DNA of 64,000 nucleotides from Chrysoperla carnea (lineage: Eukaryota; Arthropoda; Insecta; Neuroptera; Chrysopidae). The stretch covers positions 41,611,172 to 41,675,171 of the forward strand of contig NC_058339.1 in the NCBI RefSeq assembly GCF_905475395.1, in the 5' to 3' direction. The stretch's first letter is position 1. Every line of letters begins with the position of its first letter. Positions 1-12,582 of the stretch are shown piece by piece. The position numbers and the translations under genes are program-made. Below the pieces are notes generated by a model. The model was not told the origin of the DNA, did not search any database, and was given only the letters and a program-made list of their open reading frames with translations.

Positions 1-57
1 AAAAAAACTTTTGACAAAAAGAAAACCGACTTCCAAAGAAAAACTTTTCCAAAACAA

Positions 58-262
58 ATTAATATGCACTAAAAAGTAAAAAACTAACGAAAATATAATG
101 TAGTTACAATTATTGTTATTTTTGGAGTCGGTGTCAGCCAAGGAAACAACTCTGACAGAACAGTTTGCTACATTAACTTGGCTGACACCGACTTCAAAAA
201 TTACAATAATTTTAGGTACATTATATTTTCGTTATTTTTTTTACTTTTTAGTGCATATTAAT
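58..262. mobile_element. Foldback MITE-like element
   Basis: Two arms of about 85 bp, 58-142 and 177-262, are near-perfect inverted repeats around a 34-bp centre. Both outer ends read ATTAATATGCACT and both inner ends read TCGGTGTCAGCCAAG. There is no coding capacity. It lies in the CTCF intron just upstream of the first visible exon. The shape is that of a non-autonomous DNA transposon, but no clear target duplication was found and the superfamily is unknown. Confidence 0.75.
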
Positions 263-506
263 CTACATATCTAAATTAAGCATGCATATTAAGCTACATA
301 ACTAAAAAATTGACAATAAAACTTAACCCAATGCTGTATTTTCATGAGCAGGATAGACACAAATAATCTAAATATATCCTCCTCCTGCAAAAGTATTTGA
401 ATATTATATTTGCGGAAAAAAAAAACATGAAACAATATCACCATTCGCTTATGTTTTAACTTAGATTTAAAACACTTTAGATTTAAAACCCAACTTTCTT
501 TTCCAG

Positions 507-3500
507 ACAACAATTATTAACGAATCAGAAGCAAATCAAATGTTAATCAACACTGGTGATGCATTTCAAACAGTAACAATAGTACCATCCGAAAATACGC
601 CAGGTGAAGTAAGCTATGTGTTAATTGTACAACAACAAGACGATGAAGAAAACAAAATAAACAACAGTGAAACAGATGGGGACCAATCAAATATAAACGT
701 TTATGATTTCGACGAAAACGAAGAAGGTGGAATGGTGGATTCAGATGCTGAAGATGACAAATCAAAAATTATTAAATTTGTCACACCAAGAAAATCACAA
801 ACAGTGACACAAGCACATATGTGTAATTATTGTAATTACACGAGCCCTAAACGCTATTTATTATCACGTCACATGAAAAGCCACTCAGAAGAGCGGCCTC
901 ACAAATGTAGTGTCTGCGAACGTGGTTTTAAAACAATTGCATCATTACAAAATCATGTAAATACACATACTGGAACAAAACCACATCGTTGTAAATATTG
1001 TGAATCTGCTTTTACAACGTCTGGTGAACTTGTGCGACACGTACGCTATCGACACACTCATGAAAAACCACATAAATGTCGAGAATGTAATTACGCATCA
1101 GTTGAATTAAGTAAATTAAAACGTCACATTCGATGTCATACGGGAGAAAGACCGTATCAATGTCCGCATTGCACATACGCTAGTCCTGATACATTCAAAT
1201 TAAAACGTCATTTACGGATACATACGGGTGAAAAACCATATGAGTGTGATATCTGTGCAGCTAGGTTCACACAATCGAATTCGTTAAAAGCACATAAGTT
1301 AATACATAATGTTGCTAATCGTCCAGTATTCCCTTGTGAACTATGTCCAACAACATGTGGACGAAAAACTGATTTACGTATACATGTGCAAAAATTACAT
1401 ACTTCGGATCGTCCGTTAAAATGTAAACGATGTGGAAAATCATTCCCCGATCGTTACAGCTATAAATTACATAATAAAACTCATGAAGGTGAAAAATGTT
1501 TTAAATGTGACTTGTGTCCGTATGCCTCAATATCGGCCCGACATTTGGAATCACATATGTTAATACATACCGATCAGAAGCCTTATCAATGTGATCAATG
1601 TGGGCAGTCGTTTAGACAAAAACAATTATTAAAACGACATCAGAATTTGTATCATAATCCCAATTATGTGCCACCAGCACCTAGAGAAAAAACTCATGAG
1701 TGTCCGGAATGTGGACGAGCATTTAGACATAAAGGAAATTTAATTAGACATATGGCTGTACATGATCCTGAATCAAGTTTACAGGAGAAACAATTAGCTT
1801 TGAAATTAGGACGACAAAAGAAAATACAAATTATTGATGGTCAACAAGTGGAAGTTATGCCTGGTCTTGATAGTGATATGGATGAAGATGATACAGATGT
1901 TGAAGTATCCGCTGTTGAAGGTGCAGACGGACAACAGTACGTTGTATTAGAAGTTATTCAATTTGCTGAAGATGAAGAGGGTGGTGAAAATGATGGAACT
2001 TTACTGGAAGCTGGTCAAATTTTACCTGATGACGGTGAGTGTATGTACGCTTGAATATTTTGTACGAAAATTGTAAAAATGTAAATTTCTGTTTTAAAAG
2101 TTGCTTGCTACTCTAAACTGTTTTTTCACACGTTAGAGATGTGCAAGATTAAAGTGCTTCTTATTATATTCTAAAACCAGAAGAAATAATATACAAGTAA
2201 TAAATTGTGTTTATCCAATTTGTTTTACAAATACGGAAATCCGGTCCCTGTCTTATCCGGCACCCCTTGTAATCCGACATAAATATAACGGTAATTATAA
2301 TGCAGATTTATTATGAATACATGAATTCTTCGTGGCTAAAATTAGAAAATGAGAAATAGACAAATTCGAGTGTTCGACACCACCTTCCAAAAAGTTTGTC
2401 GGATTACCGTGGATCCACAAACTTTTTTACAGTGTTGATTACAAACTGTAGTTTGAAAAATTTTTTTCTGCTTATTTAATTCTAAACATATTATTTAATG
2501 GAAAATAAAAGTAACGAGTAGCACCAAAATAGCAATTTTAGTCAGTTTGCTGGTTCGTAAATGTTTATTTGATTTATGACTTTAAATTAGCCCTCCATAA
2601 AGAATAATTTTGAGTATAGGAAAGCTAAAATAAAAGATTTTGGGCTCCTTAGTGAAAATCGAAAACTTAATGGTGTACCCTACCCCTTGAGTTAGCCGCA
2701 TTACGACCTCTTAAAGCGGTCGTAATGCGAACGCTTTAAGAGGGGTGCTTAAAGCAAAAACACATAGTTTTTCTTTCATGCTATTACCTAAGATAATTAT
2801 TACCTACCGTTTTTACCAAAAGTCAATGTATATCACAACAAAAAAAAAAAAAAAAATTAAAAACTTTGTGAAATTAGGGACCCGACTTTCGTTTATTAAG
2901 TTTTTCTTATACCCACAAACTATTCAAAATTATTAATTATATGCTTATACTGTAATTTGGTTTGCAATTTTCATCGTTGTTTTGATTTATAACTATTCTT
3001 TGTGTATTTAATTATCTACTAACGAATAATTTTATTCCAGATATAAATGAAGACGTTTTGGCAGCATTACAAAATCAAAAAGTTGAAAAAGAAGAACATG
3101 AAGAGGATAAGAAATTCAGCACTGAAAAAGACATGGAAAACTGTTTTGGATTTGATGTAAGTGTTTTATCCTCTGCTTATTTGGTTTTTTTATCCGAGTG
3201 TTTATTAAAAAATGTAGAATATTTTCAAACATGAAATTGTTAAGCGTGATAGTTAAATTTAAGTTAGTTAAGACCGATTTTTTGCATATCTTTTGCTTAC
3301 TTGTTTCATATTAACGCCAAGTCAAAAATCACTAAACGATGACTCAAGATTTGATTTTTTTAGATTGCTACTAAAAATATATCATTGGATATTTTCAAAT
3401 GATTGACGAATTGTTCATTAGAATACATTTTCCGATTATTTGGGAGAGGGGAGGGTTAGTTAAAACTATTTTGCGGTTGGCTTATAAGTTCCGCATCTGT

Positions 3501-6500
3501 TATTCCATTGTTGCTGTGTATTTTCAATTATTTATGGCTCTAGTCTTTTTGTGAGATTCCTTAAAAGAACATCAACATAACAAATTGTTGTTTAGGTCAA
3601 ATTGAATTGTGTCCAACTTCTCCAATGATACGTATTTATTGTCTCGGAGCATTTAAAGACTGACTGCTTTTAGAATTTCTCACCCCATGTTAAACAGTCC
3701 AGATTTTTTAATCAGTCACAAACTGGAAAAATCAGGGAAATAGGGAAATCTATGGAATTGAAAACTAACCAACAACAAAATGAATTTATTTTTTGTTTTT
3801 ATTGCTTTACACAGATAAAAAAAATCAGAACTGTTGTTTTTTCTTCTTTTTAGAATGTTTAGGGTAAAGAAAAAATAAAAAACACTAAAATCTGATACGT
3901 TACATGGGATTTCGAATAATACCACAGAAAATGGACTACCTATCTTCAAATAAACTTTTGTATTTATAAGGCCAAAATTACTCTTAAAAACACATAATCT
4001 TCCAAAATCCCATTCAAAGAGCGAACTTTTCAAAACGATTTTGGGCTATATCTTAGAAAATTATTGTCTTATCTTGTAATAAGACAATATAATGAATTGG
4101 ATTTTCTTGACTGAGTTTTAATTACTCTAGGCAAATTCAAAAATCGAGATAAAATTATTTTTGAACTTTTGCAGTTTTTAAAATTATGGATTAAATCGCC
4201 AAAGACTGGAAGTAAAACTGAAAAATTAACAAAAATTTTGTTTTCAATTTGGGTAAAAATCAATATTAAGGGTAATTACTATCCAAAAAATACGATCATT
4301 TGACCATTTAAGGTATAGTTTTTAAGATATTACTTGAAATTCTATGAAATGCATAAATCAAATTTAACGTGTATGAATTTCTAAAATAGCATAGGAAGAC
4401 ATGATAAATTATATAGGAACAGCGAAAATGTTCAAAGAATAATAAATCGAAATACCTCAATTAAATCCATGTTTAATCTTTCTTTCTATCTTTAATATCT
4501 CTTCACTAAATTTAAATTAATATTAAATGAGATTGATGTAACCCTTCTTTCTATAAAAAAAAAAAAGTTTAAAGAGTACATGTTATTACACTCTATTGTA
4601 AACAATTTATCACAAGGTTAATTGCCAAAATAAATATATTTTATGATATATGGTCGATGTACTCTGCCGTAAAAGTAAAAACATAACTGGAAATCCTTGA
4701 AATGTACTTATTTAAATTGTCAAATATTTTAGGCGAATAATTGAGTAAATAGTACAAAAATTTCGTTCAATATAAATGTCAACACTTATGTTTAATGAGG
4801 TATCGCATAACTTGGAAAAGTATTTTTTATTTATACTACGAGTAATTCTAGGTTATCATGTCCTAAGGTACACTACAGTTTAAAGAAGTAATCCCGACAC
4901 AATAGCAGCGTCGGGTCGTGCAAAAATCATCAAATAAAGCAGACGTATTTGCAAAAGAAAATATTGCTCGTAAGCTTTTATTACAACCAAATAACAAATG
5001 TGGCACAATATCTTTTTTTTTTTAAATTTATTTAACCAGTCAATTTTTTATAGGCACTAAAATCTGGCTAATTTTGCGATTGAGCCACAAGTTGATATGT
5101 ACCTATTGAAGAAATTGCTCCAGCATATTGCCCGATTAGTCGATATCTCACTATATCCGGTCCATCGTAAAATGGATATTATTTTGGGGTTCATGATTAC
5201 TCTTGAAAATTATTTTTACCCAAATTATGGCTGAAAACTGAAAATTATTTGCTATTAACTAAAAGCGATTGGCTTCCTCATTTTTTGTAAGGATCAGTTG
5301 CTCCAATTGCGCTGAGTAAATCCTCGCCTACTATTCGAATCCTTGTTGCTATATCCGGTTCTGCTCGGGTATTTCATCTATTAATTGCTTCAACATTTAT
5401 TAATTGCATTCAATAACAATGAGTGAATATATTTCATGCTTGATAGATTTTTATTTTGATGGGTAATCAAGATCGTGCTAAAGATTATAAGTATTAATAT
5501 TTAATAAATAATATAATCTATACATAGTATAATAGAAATTCGCTATCCGCGTCCGCCTGTTTATCCGCTAACTCCTTCTAAGCCGCGCAACGGATTTGAA
5601 ACGGTTTTCACCATTGTAATTAATAATTTTTTCTGGAAAGATTTTATAGTACAAGCAATTAAAATTTCGTAAATTGTATAAATAATAACATGACAGGCGA
5701 GCCGGTGGACAGCAGAGTCCTAGTGATAGGGTGCCCTTTGGTTACTCTTCGAGTACGGAACCCTAAAACATTGTCTATAATATTATAGTATAAAATTCTA
5801 AAGGCCTTGTGCCTACATGAGAGTAGACCGGATGCATACTTGATGGTGTCTACTACCGTGCGAAGCCGATCTGGCCCCTAGTTTTTAATAAACCAGGATT
5901 TACTTAAGATATATGTATAATACATTATTCTTAGAAATGGATAAGCGTATTGTAAATTATTCTTAGAAATGGATTTAGAATCAACTATCGACATTGGGAA
6001 ATTTTGTTAATGCATAAAAAATACGATCTTTAGAACACAAGATTATAAATATTAGATAAATGAGTCATCTAATGATTGAAATGAATAAGCGTATGACAAC
6101 AGCTTTTTTAGTATTTTCCTTTTTCTATAGGGTGTCACGTAGGCAACGGATGCTCAAACTTTCCAGAAAATTGTTTTTTTGAAAAATTTTACTTTCAAGC
6201 AAAAGTATTGAAGTTAAAAAATATATATTAAGTATGGAATATACGAGTGGCTATGTTGCCTCCCTTACATTAGAGCAGCGCTTATTTTTTTTATCACAGT
6301 GATTTCGAAAAATTTGATCACTTATTCGTAATTACTGACTACGCAATATAAGATAAACTTTATTGTCCCTGAAATATATTAATTAATTGTTATTAAATTA
6401 AAATGAATAAATATAATAGTTTAAATTATCCAAATTAATAAATAGTTTACATAAATACATGAATTTTATGAGTTGCATAATTTATTGATTGGAAAAATTT

Positions 6501-6898
6501 CAGCTCAAAATACCTGAAAAGATTTGGATATATGAGACATCGTTAGAATTCCTACCATGTCAAGTAACACTGTGTTTTCTCTGTCTTGAAAAATAAGCCT
6601 GACGTATTTTTAGCTAAAGAAAACTAAAAATACTAAAGAAGAAATCGTTTTGATAAATAAATCCTATAATTTTTTGACCATAATTCGTATGTTGATTCGT
6701 AAAATATCCAGAAAAAGCTTGAAATAATTCCTGAAAAAAACATGGAAGGTATAATATTGATAAATTTCAAAATTATTTTTACAGGAAGAAGAAAATGAAC
6801 AAGATGAAGACGATGACATAGACGAAGACAAAAACAAAATATCAATTTTAGGTTCTATGGAAGTTGATGACGATGAAGAAGAAGAAGAAGAAACATAA
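507..6898 (+). CDS. CTCF: CTCF, 11-zinc-finger insulator protein (3' exons; 5' end outside window)
   Basis: Sequence-specific DNA-binding nuclear protein that marks insulators and chromatin loop anchors. Exons read as 507-2034, 3041-3156 and 6785-6898. The joins keep frame (GAC G|AT and GAT|GAA), giving 574 residues from the Met at 540. Eleven C2H2 fingers run from about residue 93 to 408 of that count, with the CTCF-type order, linkers such as TGERP and TGEKP, and CxxC...HxxxH ligands in each finger. An acidic N-terminal stretch precedes them. The C-terminal tail is acidic, ending in a DDDEEEEEET run before TAA. The frame stays open upstream of Met540 to a TTTTCCAG acceptor at 501-506, so 507-2034 is probably an internal exon and the true start lies left of the window. 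Eleven fingers plus acidic tails make CTCF the clear choice over other C2H2 proteins. Confidence 0.92.
2035..3040 (+). other. CTCF: CTCF intron with decayed repeat and paired hairpins
   Basis: This intron has a GTGAGT donor and a TTTTATTCCAG acceptor. At about 2230-2410 there are facing TTATCCGGCA and GTCGGATTACCG segments that may be the ends of a very decayed DNA transposon. At 2697-2743 there are two interlocked perfect 12-bp inverted repeats. A poly-A run lies near 2840. No other coding potential is convincing. Confidence 0.6.
3157..6784 (+). other. CTCF: Long CTCF intron, AT-rich, no gene seen
   Basis: This is a 3.6-kb intron between a GTAAGT donor and a TTTTTACAG acceptor. It is mostly low-complexity AT-rich DNA. 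A fragment at about 5697-5768 ends in a TACGGAACCCTAAA motif that I recall from insect retroelement ends; I could not confirm it. No open frame here looks like a gene. Confidence 0.5.
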
Positions 6899-9211
6899 TT
6901 CGTATTTACCACTAATTAGAAGAAATATTCAAATTATTTATAAATGTAAAAGAAAGTAAAACCAACACACAATTGTTTCTTTTTTTTTTTTAATGATTTT
7001 CGACGATTTATTATTTTTTCATTCCAAATATTCAATTTTTGTATGGAAAATTAATGGGAGCATTTTTTAAATTTATTTTCTCTTTTCTTTTTCATCAGTC
7101 TATATGCATGCAATAGATTGATGACGATACGTTGTCAGACAACCCGAATTTAATGGTTGTATCGATAATTTAAAAATATAGTAGGAAAACTTCCACGTTA
7201 TATTTTTTAAATATCATATATTTTCTATATATCTAGTGAGCACATTTTTAAGGATTTGTGTTTTATAGGATGTTTTTAAAAATAGGAGTGATTTTTTGGG
7301 TCATTTTATAAAAAAAATTCTTTAATATTTTTATTGAATTTGACCGTAAATATGTTTAAAAAGTATATGCTTATCATTGTACAAAACGTAACGACAGCTA
7401 AATTATCATACTTTATATGGAAGAGGGGGATCCAGGTTTTTGTTTACTTTTTTTAGTTAATCTCTAGTCTTGGAATCAATTCACGTTATATGATTATAAT
7501 GTTTCCATACAGGGAAAGGTGGAACAAATCGAATGAGAAATTTCTTATCAGCCTGAGAGGAAGCAGAAACTATTGTCAATTAAATAAATAACCTAAAAAT
7601 TAAACGTAGAATACAGATTTAAAAGGAATTAAATAAATGTGACGTAAAATGGTATTTTATTTTTAATATGCTTATTATGTTGAGCCAAATTAGATAATTT
7701 TCCATGATGTTGAGAAGAGAAGCGCCGCCCTTTGCCTTCGTCAGATCTTCCGCCAATCTTTTTTATAATTATTTGAAAAATAAATACTTTTTAAAAATTT
7801 TTATCGTCTTGTGTCTCAGACTAGAAACGAAATTTGGAAAAACACCCAAAAAATTTCTCCATATTTACTACATGTAAAAAAACACACTATACATTCACGC
7901 GTAAAAAACACAATTTGGGAAAAATAGCGCATTTGTTGATAGAATCCATCAAATTGGAGAAAAAATTATGTTTACTTCGTTTTCGAAATATACATTCGGG
8001 ATGAGATTTACTCAATTTAAGATTTGTTTATGACACAAAGTTCATAAGAACTATTTTTATATTTTGATAATAATTTCTAATTAACATCGTTTATGTCTTG
8101 TTATTCAAGGGTAAAACCGCCTTTCGCCATTCCAATCAAGACTTATATTTCGAATACTATGTTTTTCAATTATGTTCTCACTTCGATGAATTCTATCTAT
8201 CATTCTTATAGTTTTGGACTATTTTTCCAAACTTTAACTATGTTTAAAACTTAATAATTTTTTTCTTTTGTATACCATGAATTTACCTTTTTTATTAAAA
8301 ATAAAATCCTCCTAACACACACTTTTAAAGAATTGTAATGTTATAACAAACTGCTGATTTGTGTTTATATAAACTATATATATTATGGCGTGTTGAAAAT
8401 GAATTTTTTGACATCATTTCTGTGAAATGATGAATTATATTTGTACATTAAGAAGTTGGTGGACAGTCAGTTAGTTGTATATTCCGCAAAAAAAAAAAAC
8501 ATAGCCGTAGTTAATTTAAATAAATAATTAAGTAAATGTTTAGAGTTGTTAAGATTTTTTCAATAAAATGATTAAAATAAATACTAATTGTTTTATTTTT
8601 TAGCTTAACATTGTTTTGCAAAAAAAATTATGATGGTAAGCTGTTGTAATCGAATCAGGACAATTACACTATTAATTTTATGTTTGCTTAAAAACTTCCA
8701 CATACGCGCCCCTTTGTAACCTCGCGCTTGTAGGCACTTGCCTACCTTATGGATATTCCGTCTCTATTTGAAACGAATTTTTGTTCCTAGAAAAAAAATT
8801 TTTTCCCCTTTAAAGTTCGTGTTTAAAGCCTTTATAATGGTAATGGATAGGTTTTGTGGAATCATTTGCAGTTTTTTTATAATTGTTTTATCTATTATAA
8901 TAGTTTTTCCATTATCAAGGATGATGAATTATATGGTAAGTAATCTTTCAAGTGGAACACATTACAATTTGCTTTTTTTCATTTTCAAATTCCAATCTAT
9001 TGAACATTATTACTTAACAAAGATATGTGCACATAAGTCTAAAATAGTCTAAAATGTAAAGTAATATGCTTTTTATTAATAATAATATTTTGTATTATGA
9101 ATTTAATTTATTGGTAATTAAAATAATAAATTAGGTCTTATAATATACATGTATTTTATAACAGACTTCGTTTTGCTTGATAAAATAATTTATAAACACA
9201 AATAAAATTAG
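6899..9211. other. CTCF 3' UTR and intergenic DNA
   Basis: AT-rich sequence after the CTCF stop. Poly(A) signal candidates (AATAAA) lie at 7583-7588 and 8562-8567; I cannot say which is used. Open frames here are short and of low complexity. The TTTATT at 9107-9112 reads AATAAA on the minus strand and could end the transcript with the 9212-9568 exon. Confidence 0.5.
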
Positions 9212-9568
9212 TTACTTATAACCACTAACTCCTCCTAACATGGTTTGTGCAGTCGAAGCCAAAAACTTGGGTACTGAAAAGATAAGAACGGTAGCAGTGT
9301 TTGCAAATTGACCACCCATATCGGCTGCAGCTTTAAATGTGTCTCCAATTGACTTTGTAACCGTCTCAATGTGCTGTTTACTATTCCCCACAATCGAATT
9401 TGTGTTTTCAACAATAATTTCTTTCGCTACTTCTAAACCTTCACCAATTGCTCTTGTACCACTGGCCGCAGTATTTTGTGCATTAGCAAATGTACCTAAA
9501 ATATCTAATAGAAATCTTGCACGAGATGATCCTTCTGCCGGTTGAATATGTGATTCGGCTGGTCTTCC
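9212..9568 (-). CDS. Second full-length related terminal exon, unrecognised secreted family
   Basis: This exon has 118 codons plus TAA, the same length as 12583-12939 and clearly homologous along its whole length (both have ESHIQPAEG, VENTNSIVGN and KAAADMGGQFANTA). It starts in phase 0 at an AATTTAAG acceptor. The open frame with no internal stop and mostly conservative differences argue that it is under selection as protein. I found no partner first exon within 9569-10411. Its first exon may be the one at 15846-15905, used by alternative splicing, or it may have been lost. Confidence 0.6.
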   Translation of the reverse strand, partial: GRPAESHIQPAEGSSRARFLLDILGTFANAQNTAASGTRAIGEGLEVAKEIIVENTNSIVGNSKQHIETVTKSIGDTFKAAADMGGQFANTATVLIFSVPKFLASTAQTMLGGVSGYK

Positions 9569-10411
9569 CTTAAATTAAACATACAAAATTCAGTTGAGTG
9601 TCAACTATTAAAGATAAACAAATTAATGTGTGGCATATGCATTGGCGGAAATAAAAAATTTGTTGTTGTTTACACTAAATAAATTAGCATGTATATAACG
9701 GCTGCAATATCTTAAAGATATTCTCCTTGATGTTGTTTCATATCTTGAAAGCAACTTGATCTTAGAATAATTGGAATTTTGCATGGAAGCAACGACTTAA
9801 AAAATACGGCACGCCAGGTTGGGTTATATAGGTTTAAGGATTCGTATAAACTAAAATGCAGTTATTTCAATTGCTGGCTTGTGGTCCCTTTTGCTATTTT
9901 TATTATCCCGAAGCCCTAAACATTTTATTATGTTTTCTTTCAGTTCAGATCCGCGTATTTCAATATAATTGGAGAAAAATTGTTTTACGCGATATTTGAC
10001 TGTGAGTGATGGGGGGGGGGGGGGGGGTTATTTTACCATCTTACATTTATTAATTAAACAAATAAATAAATAATTTATTATTTATTAACTTAATGATAGA
10101 AAGTTACCATTTTCAACCCGAAAAACGAAATTTAAAATTTTGTAATATCTTAATTACGTTTGGGGATGTCTACAATGTGAAAATAAATGGATCAAATTGT
10201 CTAATACTGTCGCGTTGATGTGAGTATATAGAACATGAGGAATCTTTCTTATTAGATTGAATAATTAAATCATGAGCATAACGAAGGGAAATTTGGAATA
10301 CATGTTTAAAGTAATAAGTGATATCAATTTTAAGTTAACATTCTTTATTTAAATCTTCACAAAAAATTTTACAAACACCATTAATATTATTTACTTGCAA
10401 CCCACAACATG

Positions 10412-10573
10412 TTACCCCATCATGCTCTCTGCAGAGTTTTTAAAAAAATCGAATGCTGACATGATAACAGATGTAGCACTGTTTAACATTTGTTGACCCG
10501 AATCGACTGCGGTGTCCATAACTTTTTTCCCATGTTCAACCATTTCTCCCGCTGCACCCGGTTCTGGTCTTCC
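10412..10573 (-). CDS. Short related terminal exon, unrecognised secreted family
   Basis: After an ATTTTAG acceptor this exon reads 53 codons from GRPEPGAAG to ATG GGG TAA. It keeps the first three residues of its longer relatives and then matches their C-terminal half (GKK-type start, Gly-Gln-Gln, SATSV, FDFFKNSAESM). About 65 internal residues are missing in frame. The intron bases just upstream match those of the other two copies closely. No separate signal-peptide exon was found between here and 12583. It may therefore be an alternative last exon of the exon at 15846-15905, or a duplicate that has lost its first exon. Confidence 0.55.
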   Translation of the reverse strand, partial: GRPEPGAAGEMVEHGKKVMDTAVDSGQQMLNSATSVIMSAFDFFKNSAESMMG

Positions 10574-11057
10574 CTAAAATTAAACATACACAAAAATTTA
10601 AAGTGTTGCGTCCATATAGTTTTATTTACGATATTTAAGACTGCGATGTTGACATTGTCTCGTCTAGCCGAGCTGATTGCTCACTGAACAATGGTCAGTA
10701 TTGCTCAGTTAGTTCGACATACCGAGTACCTTAAGGAAAAAAAGATAATATTAGTAGATGGAGTGCTGCAGGTGTTGAGTAAACGTTCGCGAGCATTCGA
10801 CAGTTCAGCCTATGGTAAACATGAATTGATAGCAAAAAAGAGGAATACATATTAGAGCAGAGATATGATTCCGTTTCTCAGGAAAATTTTTGGTACCTAT
10901 ATGGATGATTTTCAATATCGGTCACTCACGGATACTAAAAACTGTCGTTGGAGACATTATTAATCAAAATTACTAAATTAATAAATGCTTACTTATTCTT
11001 TTCTTCTTGTTTTATTCAATACATGATACGTCGAGTGATCTTGTATCAATATAATAT

Positions 11058-11411
11058 GTCTGTCTGTCTGTCTGTCTGGACATAAAAAGTGAGGTCGAGT
11101 TCGTAAATGAGCAACATATGGACCAATTGATCTTGGGTCCGTAGGGTCCATCTTGTAAACCGTTTAGATAGAACAAAAGTTAATGTGTAAAAAATATTCC
11201 TTATAAAAAAATAAACAACTTTTGTTTGAAACATTTTTTTGTAAACATCTCTGCTTACCCATGGGGGCGCAAATTGTATAGTTTGTATTATATGGGAATA
11301 TCATGTATGTAAGTGTGCCATGTATGTATGTGTAATGTGACAGTGTAATCTCAACACTGTCCATACAAGGTATTTCTACAATTAACTTAGTCAATTGTTT
11401 GTTTTCACTTG
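11058..11411 (+). repeat. CACTTGT-family repeat, 5'-truncated copy
   Basis: Starts in a (CTGT)n run and continues through the family core (GACCCATCTTGTAAACCG-like block, CAACTTTTGTTTGAAACATT) to the CAATTAACTTAGTCAATTG hairpin and TTTGTTTTCACTTG end. Shares this structure with copies at 41, 52 and 53 kb. Confidence 0.75.
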
Positions 11412-12559
11412 ATTTAATTCTAAAATTCGAATAAATTATTGTGCAAAAAACCGAACAGTAGAATACATTTTAATATACAATTCTTTCCGTGCAATAAGCA
11501 ATTATTTTTTGAACATTGAGTTATAAAATTATGAAAAATATTATTGATTAGAATTAGATAGTAAAATAAACAAGGTTACCAATAATAATTTACCCAACAA
11601 AAGCGGAGGTATCGATATATATCTACAGGATGTAACAAGAAAATATGTTCCAAAACAAGTTCCACAAAACATTTTATTCTCATTTTGGATGGTTACGTTG
11701 GTTATTGTTGGCACAAAATTTTTACATGAACCAAAAATTTTATATGTAAAAATTCGTCTACAAACATGTAGATTCCAAAATGAATTATTTTTTTCTGAAA
11801 TCCTCCAAAATTTTGAATATACTACACGATAGTATTAAGAGGGATAATATCTAGAATTCTAGACTAAAAATTTTTCCCCATTAAGATTAGACTATATTTG
11901 TAGAAATGGTATTTTTGAAACCGGGTTTTAGCCACCTTATAATAATAAGGATTTAAACTAGGCAGTATAAATCTACAACTCAAAATTATCTGCAAATTTA
12001 CAACGTTCTATCTTTTATAATTTTGGAACAGAGCCCCGGAAAGAAGGATGGTAAATGATATATAGTTTAGTAGATAAATTTTTATATAACACATGCACTA
12101 TCGAATAACACAATCATATAAATCGAGTTGGTTGATATAAATCGAGTTATATTGGTAATAAAGTCTTAGAAGTATTTGCAATCACAAATATACAGACTTA
12201 TGGAAAAAATATTAGCGTATGAAAAAAGGTGTTCAAAATAAATTGAAATAACATTTAAGATCTACATCTGCAGTTATGATAAATATTTCCATTTTACTTA
12301 TAACAATCGAAAAATTCCAAATTGAAATTAATTTTGAATTGTCGACACTATAAAAACAAAACGAAGTCGAATAATTGAATAAAAGACACAATCTCACTTA
12401 TAGCCACAGAAACAACTTCACTTGCATAACGATAATCGCGATTATCTTACGCAAACAATCTGGATACCTGCAGGAGCTGCGTAACCGCCACTTCAAAGCT
12501 TAAACAAATCAAACACAATTTTAAGACAACATTTCTTTATTAAAATACTGATAAAACAA

Positions 12560-12565
12560 TTTATT
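12560..12565 (-). terminator. Poly(A) signal AATAAA
   Basis: AATAAA on the minus strand, 18 nt beyond the stop of the 12583-12939 exon. A second AATAAA lies about 20 nt further on. Confidence 0.4.
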
Positions 12566-12582
12566 AACACAAATAATATTAT

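Noticed and set aside
8738-9052. Plus-strand open frame of 104 codons
   Set aside because: Low-complexity hydrophobic reading of AT-rich DNA; no splice, promoter or domain support.
9339-9545. Plus-strand open frame of 68 codons
   Set aside because: It is the antisense of the secreted-family exon at 9212-9568, which has the better conserved frame.
12360-12440. Another signal-peptide exon (minus, MQVKLFLWL) before the 10412 exon
   Set aside because: The frame meets TAA before the GTGAGA donor, so it cannot join the GRP exons.
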